NCBI GenBank assembly: GCA_002491605.1
Contig: DKWG01000010.1
Location: 1-49,126 of the forward strand
Length of the DNA stretch: 49,126 nt
Source: Ruminococcus sp. UBA7158
GTDB lineage: Bacteria; Bacillota; Clostridia; Oscillospirales; Ruminococcaceae
Reading direction: 5' to 3'
Position 1 is the stretch's first letter, and every line of letters begins with the position of its first letter. The notes beneath the pieces were generated by a model that saw only the letters and a list, made by a program, of their open reading frames with translations, did no database searches and had not been told where the DNA came from. Positions 41,826-49,126 of the stretch are shown here, in pieces. The position numbers and the translations under genes were made by a program.

Positions 41826-43853
41826 TCACGCCAACGGTTCATCCGACTCGAAAAGCCTTTTAACCGCTCCCGACAGCCTTGCTCCGTCGCTCGACTTAAG
41901 ATATCCGGTGGAGTACATTTTTTCCGCTTCAGCCCTTGCAAGGCGAATCAAATCCGCATCTGCGGCAAGGTCTGCAATTTTAAGTCTCGGCAAGCCGTGC
42001 TGTGCCGAACCGAAGAAATCTCCGGGGCCTCTTATCTCTAAGTCCATTTCAGAAATTTCAAATCCGTCAGAGCTGTTTGAAAGTGCTTTAAGACGCTTTC
42101 TTGAAGTCTCGCCTGCGTTGTCCGCTATTAAAATGCAATACGACTGATACTCGCCCCTTCCCACTCTTCCCCGAAGCTGGTGAAGCTGGCTCAAGCCGAA
42201 GCGGTCGGCGTTTTCAATAAGCATAACGGCAGCATTCGGCACGTCTACTCCGACCTCAACAACCGTTGTTGCAACCAAAATATCCGTTCTGCCGTTTTGA
42301 AAGTCCCTCATGATTTTTTCCTTGGCGTCGGACCTCATCTGACCGTGCAAAACGCCGATATTATAGCTGCCGAAGCCGTTTTCGGAAAGGCTTTTTGCAT
42401 AGTCGGTCACGTTTTTAATATCAGCCTGTGAGTCCTCAATTGCCGGACATATTATATATGCCTGTCTGCCCTCGTCGAGCCTGTCCTTAACAAAGTTATA
42501 TGCACGGCTTCTCAGCTTTCCCGTGACTGCATATGTCAAGATCTTTTTTCTGCCCTTCGGCATCTCATCGAGCAGGGATATATCCAGCTCGCCGTAAATC
42601 ATTAAGGCTAATGTTCTCGGTATCGGCGTTGCGCTCATAACAAGCCTATGCGGATTGTTTCCCTTATTGACAAGCATTTTGCGCTGCTGCACTCCGAATC
42701 TGTGCTGCTCGTCTGTTATGACAAGAGCTAAATTTTTAAATTCCGTCGACTGCTGCAAAAGCGCATGAGTACCTATTGCAATATCCAAATCTCCGTTTTT
42801 GAGTGCTTCCTTGACGTCTGCCTTTTTCTTTTGAGACATCGAGCCTTTTAAAAGTGCAATTTTAACTCCGAGCGGCTCTAAGAACCTGCAAAACGTCGCA
42901 TAATGCTGATCCGCCAAAATCTCGGTCGGAGCCATTATGCAGGACTGGCAGCCGTTCAGAAACGTAAAATAGCATAAAGCGGCCGCAACTGCTGTCTTTC
43001 CCGAGCCGACGTCGCCCAAAATGAGCCGATTCATCGGAGTGTTTTCAGTCATATCCGAAATGCACTCGCCTATTGAACGCCTTTGAGCGCCTGTCAATTC
43101 AAACGGCAGAGCCTCATAGTATTTATCAAGCGGCATTTCCTTTAGAGGATACGGTGTAAGCCTTCGGTTTTTTTCTTTCAGCGAAAGCATACCGAGCTGC
43201 AAAACCAAAAGCTCGTCAAAAGCAAGGCGTCTCCTTGCCGACGCAGCGTCGTCCATGCTTTTGGGAAAATGGATGGCATGAAGAGCGGCATCTGCGCCCA
43301 TGAAGCCGTTTTTTTCGATAAAATCTCTGCTGAGCGTCTCGCAGCTTTCATTTTCAAGCTGCATAAGAGCATTTTTCATGCACCTTCTTATTATTCCGAC
43401 ACTCAAGCCCTGAGTAAGCGGATATATAGGCTGAATTTTATCCTCGCCGTCAGCCTCAAAGATAATAGGTGACGATATTTCCTTAGTCGTAAGATTTCCC
43501 GTCAGCCTGCCGTACAAATAATACCATTTACCCTCTTTGATTTGATTGTACAGATATACCGAATTGAATATTACCGCTGTTACATCGGCTTCGTCGTCCG
43601 TAAAAAGAATCCTGAAAATTTTCATGTTCTTTCTTATCAAATCCGGCGAACGCTTTTTTACCGCTTTGCACCTTATAACACTGTACTCATCCAAAGCTGC
43701 TTCATTGATACTCACAGGCGATGTAAAATCCATATAGCTTCTCGGAAGATGGTACAGCAAATCCTTGACTGTGCGCACTCCGAGCTTATTAAACAGCTCC
43801 GCCCTCTTCGGACCCACGCCCGAAAGATATGTAATACTATCGTCTAAGCCCAT
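41826..43853 (-). CDS. recG: ATP-dependent DNA helicase RecG
   Basis: 675 residues, the usual length. The N-terminal wedge/OB region begins YLSGVGPKRAELFNKLGV. The helicase core has Walker A GDVGSGKTAVA, the DEQH box TDEQHRFGVQQR, and motif VI QLRGRVGRG followed by the RecG TRG-type motif. It remodels stalled forks and Holliday junctions. The ATG at 43853 has GAGG 8 nt upstream; a GTG three codons earlier overlaps that site. It has its own promoter at 43889-43917, and I see no clear terminator in 41706-41825. Confidence 0.96.
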   Translation of the reverse strand: MGLDDSITYLSGVGPKRAELFNKLGVRTVKDLLYHLPRSYMDFTSPVSINEAALDEYSVIRCKAVKKRSPDLIRKNMKIFRILFTDDEADVTAVIFNSVYLYNQIKEGKWYYLYGRLTGNLTTKEISSPIIFEADGEDKIQPIYPLTQGLSVGIIRRCMKNALMQLENESCETLSRDFIEKNGFMGADAALHAIHFPKSMDDAASARRRLAFDELLVLQLGMLSLKEKNRRLTPYPLKEMPLDKYYEALPFELTGAQRRSIGECISDMTENTPMNRLILGDVGSGKTAVAAALCYFTFLNGCQSCIMAPTEILADQHYATFCRFLEPLGVKIALLKGSMSQKKKADVKEALKNGDLDIAIGTHALLQQSTEFKNLALVITDEQHRFGVQQRKMLVNKGNNPHRLVMSATPIPRTLALMIYGELDISLLDEMPKGRKKILTYAVTGKLRSRAYNFVKDRLDEGRQAYIICPAIEDSQADIKNVTDYAKSLSENGFGSYNIGVLHGQMRSDAKEKIMRDFQNGRTDILVATTVVEVGVDVPNAAVMLIENADRFGLSQLHQLRGRVGRGEYQSYCILIADNAGETSRKRLKALSNSSDGFEISEMDLEIRGPGDFFGSAQHGLPRLKIADLAADADLIRLARAEAEKMYSTGYLKSSDGARLSGAVKRLFESDEPLA

Positions 43854-43888
43854 CCGGTGCACCTCGCTTTCACCTAACGATCAATGAT

Positions 43889-43917
43889 ATTATATAAAAC
43901 TTACATGACTTTTGCAA
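43889..43917 (-). promoter_or_regulatory. recG promoter
   Basis: On the minus strand TTGCAA (43917-43912) and TATAAT (43894-43889) are 17 bp apart. The predicted start is near 43882. Confidence 0.78.
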
Positions 43918-43925
43918 GGCTTTCA

Positions 43926-43954
43926 TTGACAACTGCTGCGTATTAATATAAACT
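43926..43954 (+). promoter_or_regulatory. Possible promoter for the HAD-kinase pair
   Basis: TTGACA (43926-43931) is followed after 15-17 bp by TATAAA or TAAACT (43947-43954). The -35 is consensus but the -10 is imperfect. It is divergent from, and nearly abuts, the recG promoter. Confidence 0.45.
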
Positions 43955-44043
43955 TATTAATATAAGCCAATGCAACACATTGCTTTGAGTGTAACCGCTC
44001 TTTGGTCTGCGTTCAAAGCTCGCCTGCTTTTAAGGAGGTAACT

Positions 44044-44694
44044 ATGAACTTTTTAAAGGATATAAGCTGTGCCATTTTTGATCTTGACGGCACTTTAATA
44101 CAGTCTATAAGCACATGGAGACACGTTGATATGCACTTCATGGAAAAAAGAGGCTTGCCTATCCCGGATGATTTTTATGACAGGGTTTCCGCAATGAACT
44201 TAGCGCAGGCGGCTGATTATGTCATAGCGGAATGCGGCGTTAAAAGCACAAGGGATGAGGTTATGAACGAATGGCTTTCCATGCTTGAATACGAATACTC
44301 GGAAATCATCCCTATGGTCGACGGAGCAAAGGAGTTTATAACAGCACTCCACTCTGCCGGCGTTAAAATCGCACTTGCAACAGCCTCTCGTCCCGAGCTT
44401 TACCACCCCTGCCTTGAGCGGCACGGTGTAGCCGAGTTCTTTGACGCATTTGTAACCACTGCCGAGGTGGAGCGTCAAAAGGGCTATCCCGACATTTACC
44501 TGCTCGCAGCCGAGAAGGTCGGCGTAAATCCGGATAAATGCGCAGTATTTGAAGATATATATCCGGGCTGTATCGGCGCTAAGGCGGCAGGAATGTATTG
44601 CGTAGGAGTTTTAGAGGAGCATTCAAGGGACGACTGGGATGACATGACAAAGATCTGCGACATGGTTATACGGGATTATACCGAGCTTCTTTAA
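44044..44694 (+). CDS. HAD-superfamily hydrolase (beta-phosphoglucomutase-like)
   Basis: 216 residues from the ATG at 44044, which has AAGGAGG 5 nt upstream. Motif I is FDLDGTLIQS, motif II is LATASRPELY, motif III is the Lys in RQKGYPDIYL, and motif IV is VFEDIYPGCIGAKAAGM. The helical cap (about 20-80) is of the beta-phosphoglucomutase/GS1-like type, so the substrate is probably a sugar phosphate or nucleotide. The next gene, a P-loop kinase, starts 13 bp downstream with GGCGGTGA before its ATG, so the two probably act together. Confidence 0.9.
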   Translation: MNFLKDISCAIFDLDGTLIQSISTWRHVDMHFMEKRGLPIPDDFYDRVSAMNLAQAADYVIAECGVKSTRDEVMNEWLSMLEYEYSEIIPMVDGAKEFITALHSAGVKIALATASRPELYHPCLERHGVAEFFDAFVTTAEVERQKGYPDIYLLAAEKVGVNPDKCAVFEDIYPGCIGAKAAGMYCVGVLEEHSRDDWDDMTKICDMVIRDYTELL

Positions 44695-44707
44695 GGGCGG
44701 TGACATA

Positions 44708-45190
44708 ATGGCTAAGGTCATACTGATCTGCGGCAGGCTATGCTGCGGCAAAAGCACATACGCCGAAAAGCTTTGCTCAAGCGGCAAAACTGTACTTCTC
44801 AGCGTTGACGAGATTATGCTCAGACTTTTCGGGCAGCACTGCGGCGACAGACATGATGAATATACGCTTAGGGTCAAGGAGTACCTAACGGAAAAGGCTG
44901 TGCAGCTGATAAATACTGACGTCAACGTCGTCTTTGACTGGGGCTTTTGGCTCAAAAGCGAGAGACAGCACGTCAAAAGGTTCTTTGACAGCCGTAACAT
45001 ACCCTGCGAGCTTCATTTCATCAACGTTTGCGACGACGAGTGGAAGCATCGGATAAAAAAGCGCAACCAAGATGTATTGTCAGGCAAGACCGAGGCTTAT
45101 TATGTTGATGATAATCTTTTGGCTAAGCTTGAGCTTTTGTTTGAGCCTCCAGATGGTTGTGAAATTGACGTTATAGCTGACGCTGATTAA
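44708..45190 (+). CDS. Small AAA_33-type P-loop kinase, substrate unknown
   Basis: 160 residues. The Walker A is GRLCCGKST at residues 9-17. SVDEIM follows in the substrate region and VVFDWGFW, where the first Asp acts as Walker B. A basic stretch near 118 (HRIKKRNQ) forms the lid. This is the AAA_33/zeta-toxin/chloramphenicol-phosphotransferase-like fold, often annotated only as ATP-binding protein. No antitoxin-like partner is adjacent; instead it is coupled to a HAD phosphatase, which hints at a phosphorylation/dephosphorylation pair. A strong terminator follows. Confidence 0.8.
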   Translation: MAKVILICGRLCCGKSTYAEKLCSSGKTVLLSVDEIMLRLFGQHCGDRHDEYTLRVKEYLTEKAVQLINTDVNVVFDWGFWLKSERQHVKRFFDSRNIPCELHFINVCDDEWKHRIKKRNQDVLSGKTEAYYVDDNLLAKLELLFEPPDGCEIDVIADAD

Positions 45191-45209
45191 TATATATTTT
45201 GAAACATAT

Positions 45210-45252
45210 AAAAGCCGTTCGGTATCAAACTCTGTGATACCGAACGGCTTTT
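45210..45252. terminator. Bidirectional terminator between the kinase gene and mscL
   Basis: An 18-bp perfect stem (45210-45227 with 45235-45252) around a 7-nt loop is bounded by AAAA and TTTT. It serves the kinase gene (+) and mscL (-). Confidence 0.93.
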
Positions 45253-45290
45253 AATTACATTGCGAAATCATCCTGAAATGAAGCTAAGAA

Positions 45291-45758
45291 TCAGTCCTTC
45301 TTCTCAGCAAGCATTTCTCTTATAGCCTTCAAAACGTCAAGCTCAGTTTCCGGTGCAGGCTCTGCCGGCTTTTCTTCAACAGGCTCAGGCTCCGGCTTCT
45401 TAGCAAACTTCGCCTTTGCACCGCCGATTGCCTTTATCACTAAGAAAATGCAAAATGCGATGATAAGAAAATCAATGATCGCAGAAATGAAAGAGCCTAT
45501 CATAATAGCATTTTCAGCCTTGACAACCTCATCGCCGTTCATAACCGCCTCTGAAAGAATGATCTTCCAGCTTGCATATCCACCGCCGCCTGTCAACACG
45601 CTGATGCAGGGCATGATGATATCGTTGACCAAGGAAGTGACAATCTTGCCGAAAGCACCGCCGATTACAACGCCTATTGCCATGTCGAAAACATTGCCCT
45701 TGCTGATCATTTCCTTAAACTCGTTGAAAAACTTTTTTGCTCCGTCTTTTTTGCTCAT
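45291..45758 (-). CDS. mscL: Large-conductance mechanosensitive channel MscL
   Basis: 155 residues. The first transmembrane helix has the gate sequence GNVFDMAIGVVIGGAFGKIVTSLVNDIIMP. A periplasmic loop, a second helix (about 82-108) and a Pro/Glu-rich cytoplasmic tail with a final helical bundle follow. It opens under membrane tension to release solutes at osmotic downshock. The ATG at 45758 has AAGGTAGGG 5 nt upstream; the longer open frame extends upstream through the promoter and is rejected. Confidence 0.96.
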   Translation of the reverse strand: MSKKDGAKKFFNEFKEMISKGNVFDMAIGVVIGGAFGKIVTSLVNDIIMPCISVLTGGGGYASWKIILSEAVMNGDEVVKAENAIMIGSFISAIIDFLIIAFCIFLVIKAIGGAKAKFAKKPEPEPVEEKPAEPAPETELDVLKAIREMLAEKKD

Positions 45759-45788
45759 TTTTACCCTACCTTTTCTTTGTTTTTTAAT

Positions 45789-45817
45789 AATATAACAGAT
45801 ACTGTCCGAAAAATCAA
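45789..45817 (-). promoter_or_regulatory. mscL promoter
   Basis: On the minus strand TTGATT (45817-45812) and TATATT (45794-45789) are 17 bp apart. The 418-bp gap 45759-46176 holds this promoter, an AT-rich stretch (about 45890-46020) with no gene, and the divergent promoter at 45974. Confidence 0.72.
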
Positions 45818-45973
45818 GGGGTTGTTTCAAGTGTGATTGCTGACGAGTGAACGGGTGTAATATTTTCTTTGAATTGAAAGGCTGCATGGATGTAGATTAA
45901 TATAAAGTATTTTTTTATTAAAGATTTTGAACATTTTATGGTACTATTATTTTATAAATTTTATTGCATTATA

Positions 45974-46002
45974 TTGACATTTAAATAATTATAAAGTATA
46001 AT
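45974..46002 (+). promoter_or_regulatory. Promoter of the secreted cysteine-rich pair
   Basis: TTGACA (45974-45979) and TATAAT (45997-46002) match consensus exactly with a 17-bp spacer, in very AT-rich DNA. The predicted start near 46009 gives a long leader of about 167 nt. An extra AAGGAGG at about 46120-46126 lacks a start codon at normal spacing. Confidence 0.85.
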
Positions 46003-46176
46003 TATAATATAATAAAGAATTACTTATGCGTTGAAAAATTTACAGTGTGCATCGGACTGCTAAATGCTGTGTTACTAATGTAATTTAATGTTAATTACGC
46101 AGCCGCTTAAGTGTTCGGAAGGAGGTTATTTCCCATACGCCTTAAATCGATGCGGACATATGAATGGAGGACAAAA

Positions 46177-46650
46177 ATGAAAAAAATAATATGCACTGTA
46201 TTAAGTATCATTCTGGCGTTTTCAGCATTATGTGTAAATGCTTTTGCTGCGAAAATGTATACTTGTACTCGTTGCGGTACGATTGGCACGGCTGTGAAAA
46301 AGTGTAGTGGAAATGAAGTATATGCCAAAAAGGATCATGTTCCTTGTAATTATAGAAACAATACTTTTGACGGTTTGCTACACCTTGGAACTTGTGAAGT
46401 CGAACGTCACTATTGTGAAACAGATTATTATTGCACCGCCTGCTACGACGCATATCCTGCCAATTCACCTCATATGTGTTGGATTATTCATACTAAAGTT
46501 CAAGGGATGGGTACATATTATAGATCAGTATGCAGCACATACTTAGATATGAATTACAGTTTGATTAGAATGTCGAACGCTCCTTTACCTACAAACATAG
46601 ACTTCAAATCATATTGTGATCTTCTTCTTTCCGGTGACATGAAGGGGTAA
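46177..46650 (+). CDS. Secreted cysteine-rich protein, unknown family (first of a pair)
   Basis: 157 residues from the ATG at 46177 with GGAGG 6 nt upstream. Residues 1-25 are a signal peptide (MKKIICTV start, hydrophobic core, likely cut near AFA). The mature chain of about 132 residues has 11 Cys, including CTRC (30-33) and CTAC (86-89), plus several His. The paired CxxC knuckles look like exported zinc-ribbon-like modules; disulfides are the alternative. No family is recognised. Codon and base use are visibly more AT-rich than in neighbours, hinting at recent acquisition. The partner gene begins 5 bp downstream. Confidence 0.72.
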   Translation: MKKIICTVLSIILAFSALCVNAFAAKMYTCTRCGTIGTAVKKCSGNEVYAKKDHVPCNYRNNTFDGLLHLGTCEVERHYCETDYYCTACYDAYPANSPHMCWIIHTKVQGMGTYYRSVCSTYLDMNYSLIRMSNAPLPTNIDFKSYCDLLLSGDMKG

Positions 46651-46655
46651 TCACT

Positions 46656-47489
46656 ATGAAAAGAACATCATGTGCACTGATAGCTTTTGTTATAATCGTT
46701 GCCATGTGCCAATCGCTCTTTGCTATGCCACTCACGGTTGAACAAGTGCAGCTCCCAAATGAGTTTTTTCTTAAACCTTCAGCGAATGGAGAAATACACG
46801 AAACAGCCGATTATATAATGCTAAAGCAATTCATCGAAGAATGCAAAGAACTTCTTCCTTATGATAATGAGGACTGGAAAGAGCAAAGAGCTAATGACAT
46901 TATTTCGACTATCAAAATTGATATAAGCTTCTATGAATTGGCCGGCATATATGCACTGGATAAGGACTCCCAATTAGATAATAACGGCAAATATAAGTAT
47001 CTAATGTGTCCGAGATGTGAACTGGATGATTGCGTTATAAGGCTTGACAAAGCAAATAAATCACCCACTGATTCAATTCAAAAGGCTCAAACAAATGAAC
47101 TGTCAGCCACTCCGAGTGACGAATGCGAGGTCAGCTTCGATGATATACTTTGCCGTTGCACTCAGTGCGGCAAAGAATTTAAGCTTATAGAGTATTGCTG
47201 TCATTGCTTCGGAACCGATCTTAAAAAAGTCTGTTTAAATGAATTAGTCGAGGGCAATGACAACATCTATAAAACATACGGATTATGCCCATGTGGTTCC
47301 TTTTTCTTGATTCGTAATTATAACCACACCCATTCAGACGGAAAGTGCTGCGAATATGAACACTATGATCACAATGAGCTTCAAACGGCTTTTGCGAAAA
47401 AACTTGCAAGGAACTCTAAAAGGTCGATTTTAGGTATGTTTTTTGGTGACACTGACTCAAAACAATATTTCTATCTTCTCGATAGATAA
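46656..47489 (+). CDS. Secreted cysteine-rich protein, unknown family (second of a pair)
   Basis: 277 residues with GAAGGGG about 8 nt before the ATG. A signal peptide covers about 1-23 (SLFA cleavage). Residues 25-110 form a helical, acidic, nearly Cys-free region. From 118 on the chain is Cys-rich: CPRC (118-121), CRCTQC (166-171), CCHC (181-184), CPC (211-213) and CC (231-232), with a His-rich stretch (HTHSDGKCCEYEHYDHN). In total 16 Cys follow the signal. This suggests two or three extracellular metal-binding ribbons. The AT-rich composition matches its partner. No function can be assigned. Confidence 0.72.
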   Translation: MKRTSCALIAFVIIVAMCQSLFAMPLTVEQVQLPNEFFLKPSANGEIHETADYIMLKQFIEECKELLPYDNEDWKEQRANDIISTIKIDISFYELAGIYALDKDSQLDNNGKYKYLMCPRCELDDCVIRLDKANKSPTDSIQKAQTNELSATPSDECEVSFDDILCRCTQCGKEFKLIEYCCHCFGTDLKKVCLNELVEGNDNIYKTYGLCPCGSFFLIRNYNHTHSDGKCCEYEHYDHNELQTAFAKKLARNSKRSILGMFFGDTDSKQYFYLLDR

Positions 47490-47514
47490 TATAATTTCGA
47501 TCCGAACCCAAAAT

Positions 47515-47555
47515 CAGCCCGTCGAAATCCGATGTTAACAGATTTCGACGGGCTG
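47515..47555. terminator. Hairpin between the cysteine-rich pair and malQ
   Basis: CAGCCCGTCGAAATC (47515-47529) pairs perfectly with GATTTCGACGGGCTG (47541-47555) around 11 nt. The minus strand continues ATTTTGG and the plus strand lacks a T-run. It is probably a shared terminator of convergent genes. Confidence 0.78.
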
Positions 47556-47578
47556 AAGCTATATCAATTTCAATTCAA

Positions 47579-49072
47579 TTATTTATCACTAACAGCGTCC
47601 GCCGTCCTGTTATAAATCATGGTAAGCCCTGAAAGCCTCTCACAAAACTCCTCGCTCAAATCCTCGCCGCTTATCCTCCACCTCCAGTTGAGCCCAACTG
47701 TCGACGGAACGTTTATCCTCGCCTCGTTTCCGAGACCCAATAAATCCTGCGGCTGAGCTATTGCCACATCGGCAATACTCGACCACGCAAGGCGCAACAG
47801 ACCGTCGGGGATTTTTGTTCTGTCCTCTATACCCATATATTCCATGCAGAACTCAAGCTCTTTTCCCTTAAGCTTTTGTGCCCAGCCCAAGGCTGTATCG
47901 CTGTCGTGAGTAGAGGTATAGCAAATATAGCCGGACGACTCAAAGTTGCACGGAAGATACTCACATTTTGCGCTCGGGTCAAAGGCAAACTGCAAGACCT
48001 TCATTCCCGGATACCCGGAGTCCTTTAAAAGCTTGCCGACGTCCTCGGTTATAAAGCCTAAGTCCTCCGCTATTATTCTCTTCCTGCCAAGCCAGTAATT
48101 AGCCGAGTTGAAAAGCTCCATGCCCGGTCCGGGACGCCAAAAGCCGTTTACGGCGTTTTCATCACCGTAAGGGATGCTGTAATAGCTTGCAAGTCCCCTG
48201 AAATGGTCGATTCTTAAAACATCATAGATATCCGTTGCATGGGCAATTCTCTTTATCCACCAGTTGTAGCCGTTGAGCTGCATTCTCTTCCAGTCGTACA
48301 ATGGATTTCCCCAGAGCTGACCCTCCTCGGCGTATGCGTCCGGCGGACAGCCTGCAACGTTTATCGGCTTTTTGTTCTCGTCCAGCTCGAAAAGCTCGGG
48401 GTGAAGCCAAACCTCAACGCTGTCGTATGCGCAGTATATCGGGATGTCGCCGATGAGCTCAACGCCTGCGCTGTTTGCATACCTTTTCAGGGCGTACCAC
48501 TGCTTGTAAAACTCATACTGAATGAATATGTAGAAATCGATTTTTCTTGAATGCTCGCTCTTAATTCTTTCCAAAGCCTCGGGCTGCGCCATCATTAACG
48601 GCTTTTTCCACTCGTACCACGGCTTGCCGCCGTTGACGTCCTTAGCCGTCATGAACAGTGCGTAGTCATACACCCACTCGCCGTTTTTGTCCGTAAACTC
48701 ACGATAGCTGTTGTCCGGAACAAAACGCTCAAATGCAATTTCAAGCGTTTTGAAAACTGTCTCATAGAGCATACCGTAGTTGATATATCTGTCATTGTCG
48801 CCGTAAGCTGTGTTTTTATAGTCTGACGGCTTTAAAAGTCCGTCCTCCTCTAAAAGCTCAAAATCAATGAAGTATGGATTTCCTGCATTGCAGGAGCAGG
48901 ACTGATACGGCGAGTCGCCGTAGCTCGTCGGCGTCAGCGGAAGTATCTGCCAATAATGCTGATGCGACCTATGCAAAAAGTCGACAAACTCCCTCGCTTC
49001 CTTTCCCATCTTTCCGATGCCGTAATCTCCGTTAAGCGAAGCTATTCCCAAAAGTAAACCGCTTGATCTCAA
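47579..49072 (-). CDS. malQ: 4-alpha-glucanotransferase (amylomaltase, GH77)
   Basis: 497 residues, the usual bacterial length. GH77 motifs are present: the nucleophile region LRIDHFRGLASYYSIPYG, the acid/base region RIIAEDLGFI, and the third acidic residue in TSTHDSDTALGW. It transfers alpha-1,4-glucan segments between maltodextrins in the cytoplasm. The start is a TTG with GGAGGGG 7 nt upstream. No other maltodextrin gene lies in the window. Its promoter was not identified in the 54 bp left before the window end. Confidence 0.96.
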   Translation of the reverse strand: MRSSGLLLGIASLNGDYGIGKMGKEAREFVDFLHRSHQHYWQILPLTPTSYGDSPYQSCSCNAGNPYFIDFELLEEDGLLKPSDYKNTAYGDNDRYINYGMLYETVFKTLEIAFERFVPDNSYREFTDKNGEWVYDYALFMTAKDVNGGKPWYEWKKPLMMAQPEALERIKSEHSRKIDFYIFIQYEFYKQWYALKRYANSAGVELIGDIPIYCAYDSVEVWLHPELFELDENKKPINVAGCPPDAYAEEGQLWGNPLYDWKRMQLNGYNWWIKRIAHATDIYDVLRIDHFRGLASYYSIPYGDENAVNGFWRPGPGMELFNSANYWLGRKRIIAEDLGFITEDVGKLLKDSGYPGMKVLQFAFDPSAKCEYLPCNFESSGYICYTSTHDSDTALGWAQKLKGKELEFCMEYMGIEDRTKIPDGLLRLAWSSIADVAIAQPQDLLGLGNEARINVPSTVGLNWRWRISGEDLSEEFCERLSGLTMIYNRTADAVSDK

Positions 49073-49126
49073 AAGCTATCCCCTCCGTGTATAATTGAAT
49101 AAAATAGCCCTGAGCAAAACGCCCAA

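Noticed and set aside
44708..45190. Zeta-type toxin of a toxin-antitoxin system
   Set aside because: No small antitoxin gene is adjacent; the neighbour is a HAD hydrolase, and the fold alone is shared by many harmless small-molecule kinases.
45759..45887. N-terminal extension of mscL
   Set aside because: The extension would include the promoter (45789-45817) and a non-conserved polar sequence; AAGGTAGGG marks the ATG at 45758.
45890..46020. AT-rich stretch as a possible replication origin or attachment site
   Set aside because: No DnaA-box clusters, repeats or integrase gene are seen; the stretch is explained by an AT-rich promoter region.
46111..46176. Upstream in-frame start (GTG at 46111 or ATG at 46150) for the first cysteine-rich gene
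   Set aside because: It would put charged residues before the signal peptide; GGAGG at 6 nt before the ATG at 46177 fits far better.

Overview
The window looks like chromosomal DNA of a low-to-mid GC Bacillota, most likely a gut-type Clostridia (Oscillospiraceae/Ruminococcaceae-like). The grounds are strong AGGAGG-type ribosome sites, GTG and TTG starts, textbook sigma-A promoters (TTGACA or TTGCAA, 17 bp, TATAAT), the IspH-ribosomal S1 fusion, the TepA-YlzJ-FtsK neighbourhood, YerC, and a secreted bacterial serpin. The species assignment is inference. I see no rRNA, insertion sequence, prophage or CRISPR array. Most of the window is housekeeping and is transcribed leftwards.

Layout. 1-110: 5' part of a tRNA-Val with its own promoter and an unusual leader hairpin. 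241-4820: a five-gene antibiotic-peptide-type operon (OmpR-family regulator, ABC ATPase, two paralogous permeases, histidine kinase with no external sensor). 4853-6972: yerC, a methyltransferase and hslO (Hsp33). 6979-13416: a small membrane protein, a class A penicillin-binding protein, a THUMP RNA methyltransferase, recQ and a low-molecular-weight phosphatase. 13459-26646: a long leftward gene series tepA-ylzJ-uppP // ftsK-ygiQ-MBL-DUF3006-rpiR-baiN-cmk/plsC fusion-ispH/rpsA fusion. It joins envelope lipid recycling, chromosome translocation, isoprenoid and phospholipid synthesis, and translation.

26720-30089 is a rightward aconitase-isocitrate dehydrogenase operon that makes 2-oxoglutarate. 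30172-34489 holds a YitT membrane protein, a second acyltransferase with a zinc ribbon, a MATE exporter and a cytidylate-kinase-like protein. 34531-36910 holds a broken flavodoxin gene, an aldo/keto reductase and a divergent LysR regulator. 36943-38238 is the secreted serpin. 38395-41727 holds a HAD phosphatase and a TetR-controlled ABC exporter with a tandem double operator. 41826-45252 holds recG and a HAD plus P-loop kinase pair. 45291-45817 is mscL. 45974-47555 is a two-gene operon of secreted cysteine-rich proteins I do not recognise. 47579-49072 is malQ.

The best candidates for undescribed biology are the cysteine-rich secreted pair (46177-47489), the sensorless kinase/ABC operon with its candidate control sites, the tRNA leader hairpin, the abutting double TetR operator, and the serpin. 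All start sites were chosen by ribosome-binding-site position, and several are shorter than the longest open frame. No similarity searches were run; family assignments rest on motifs read by eye.
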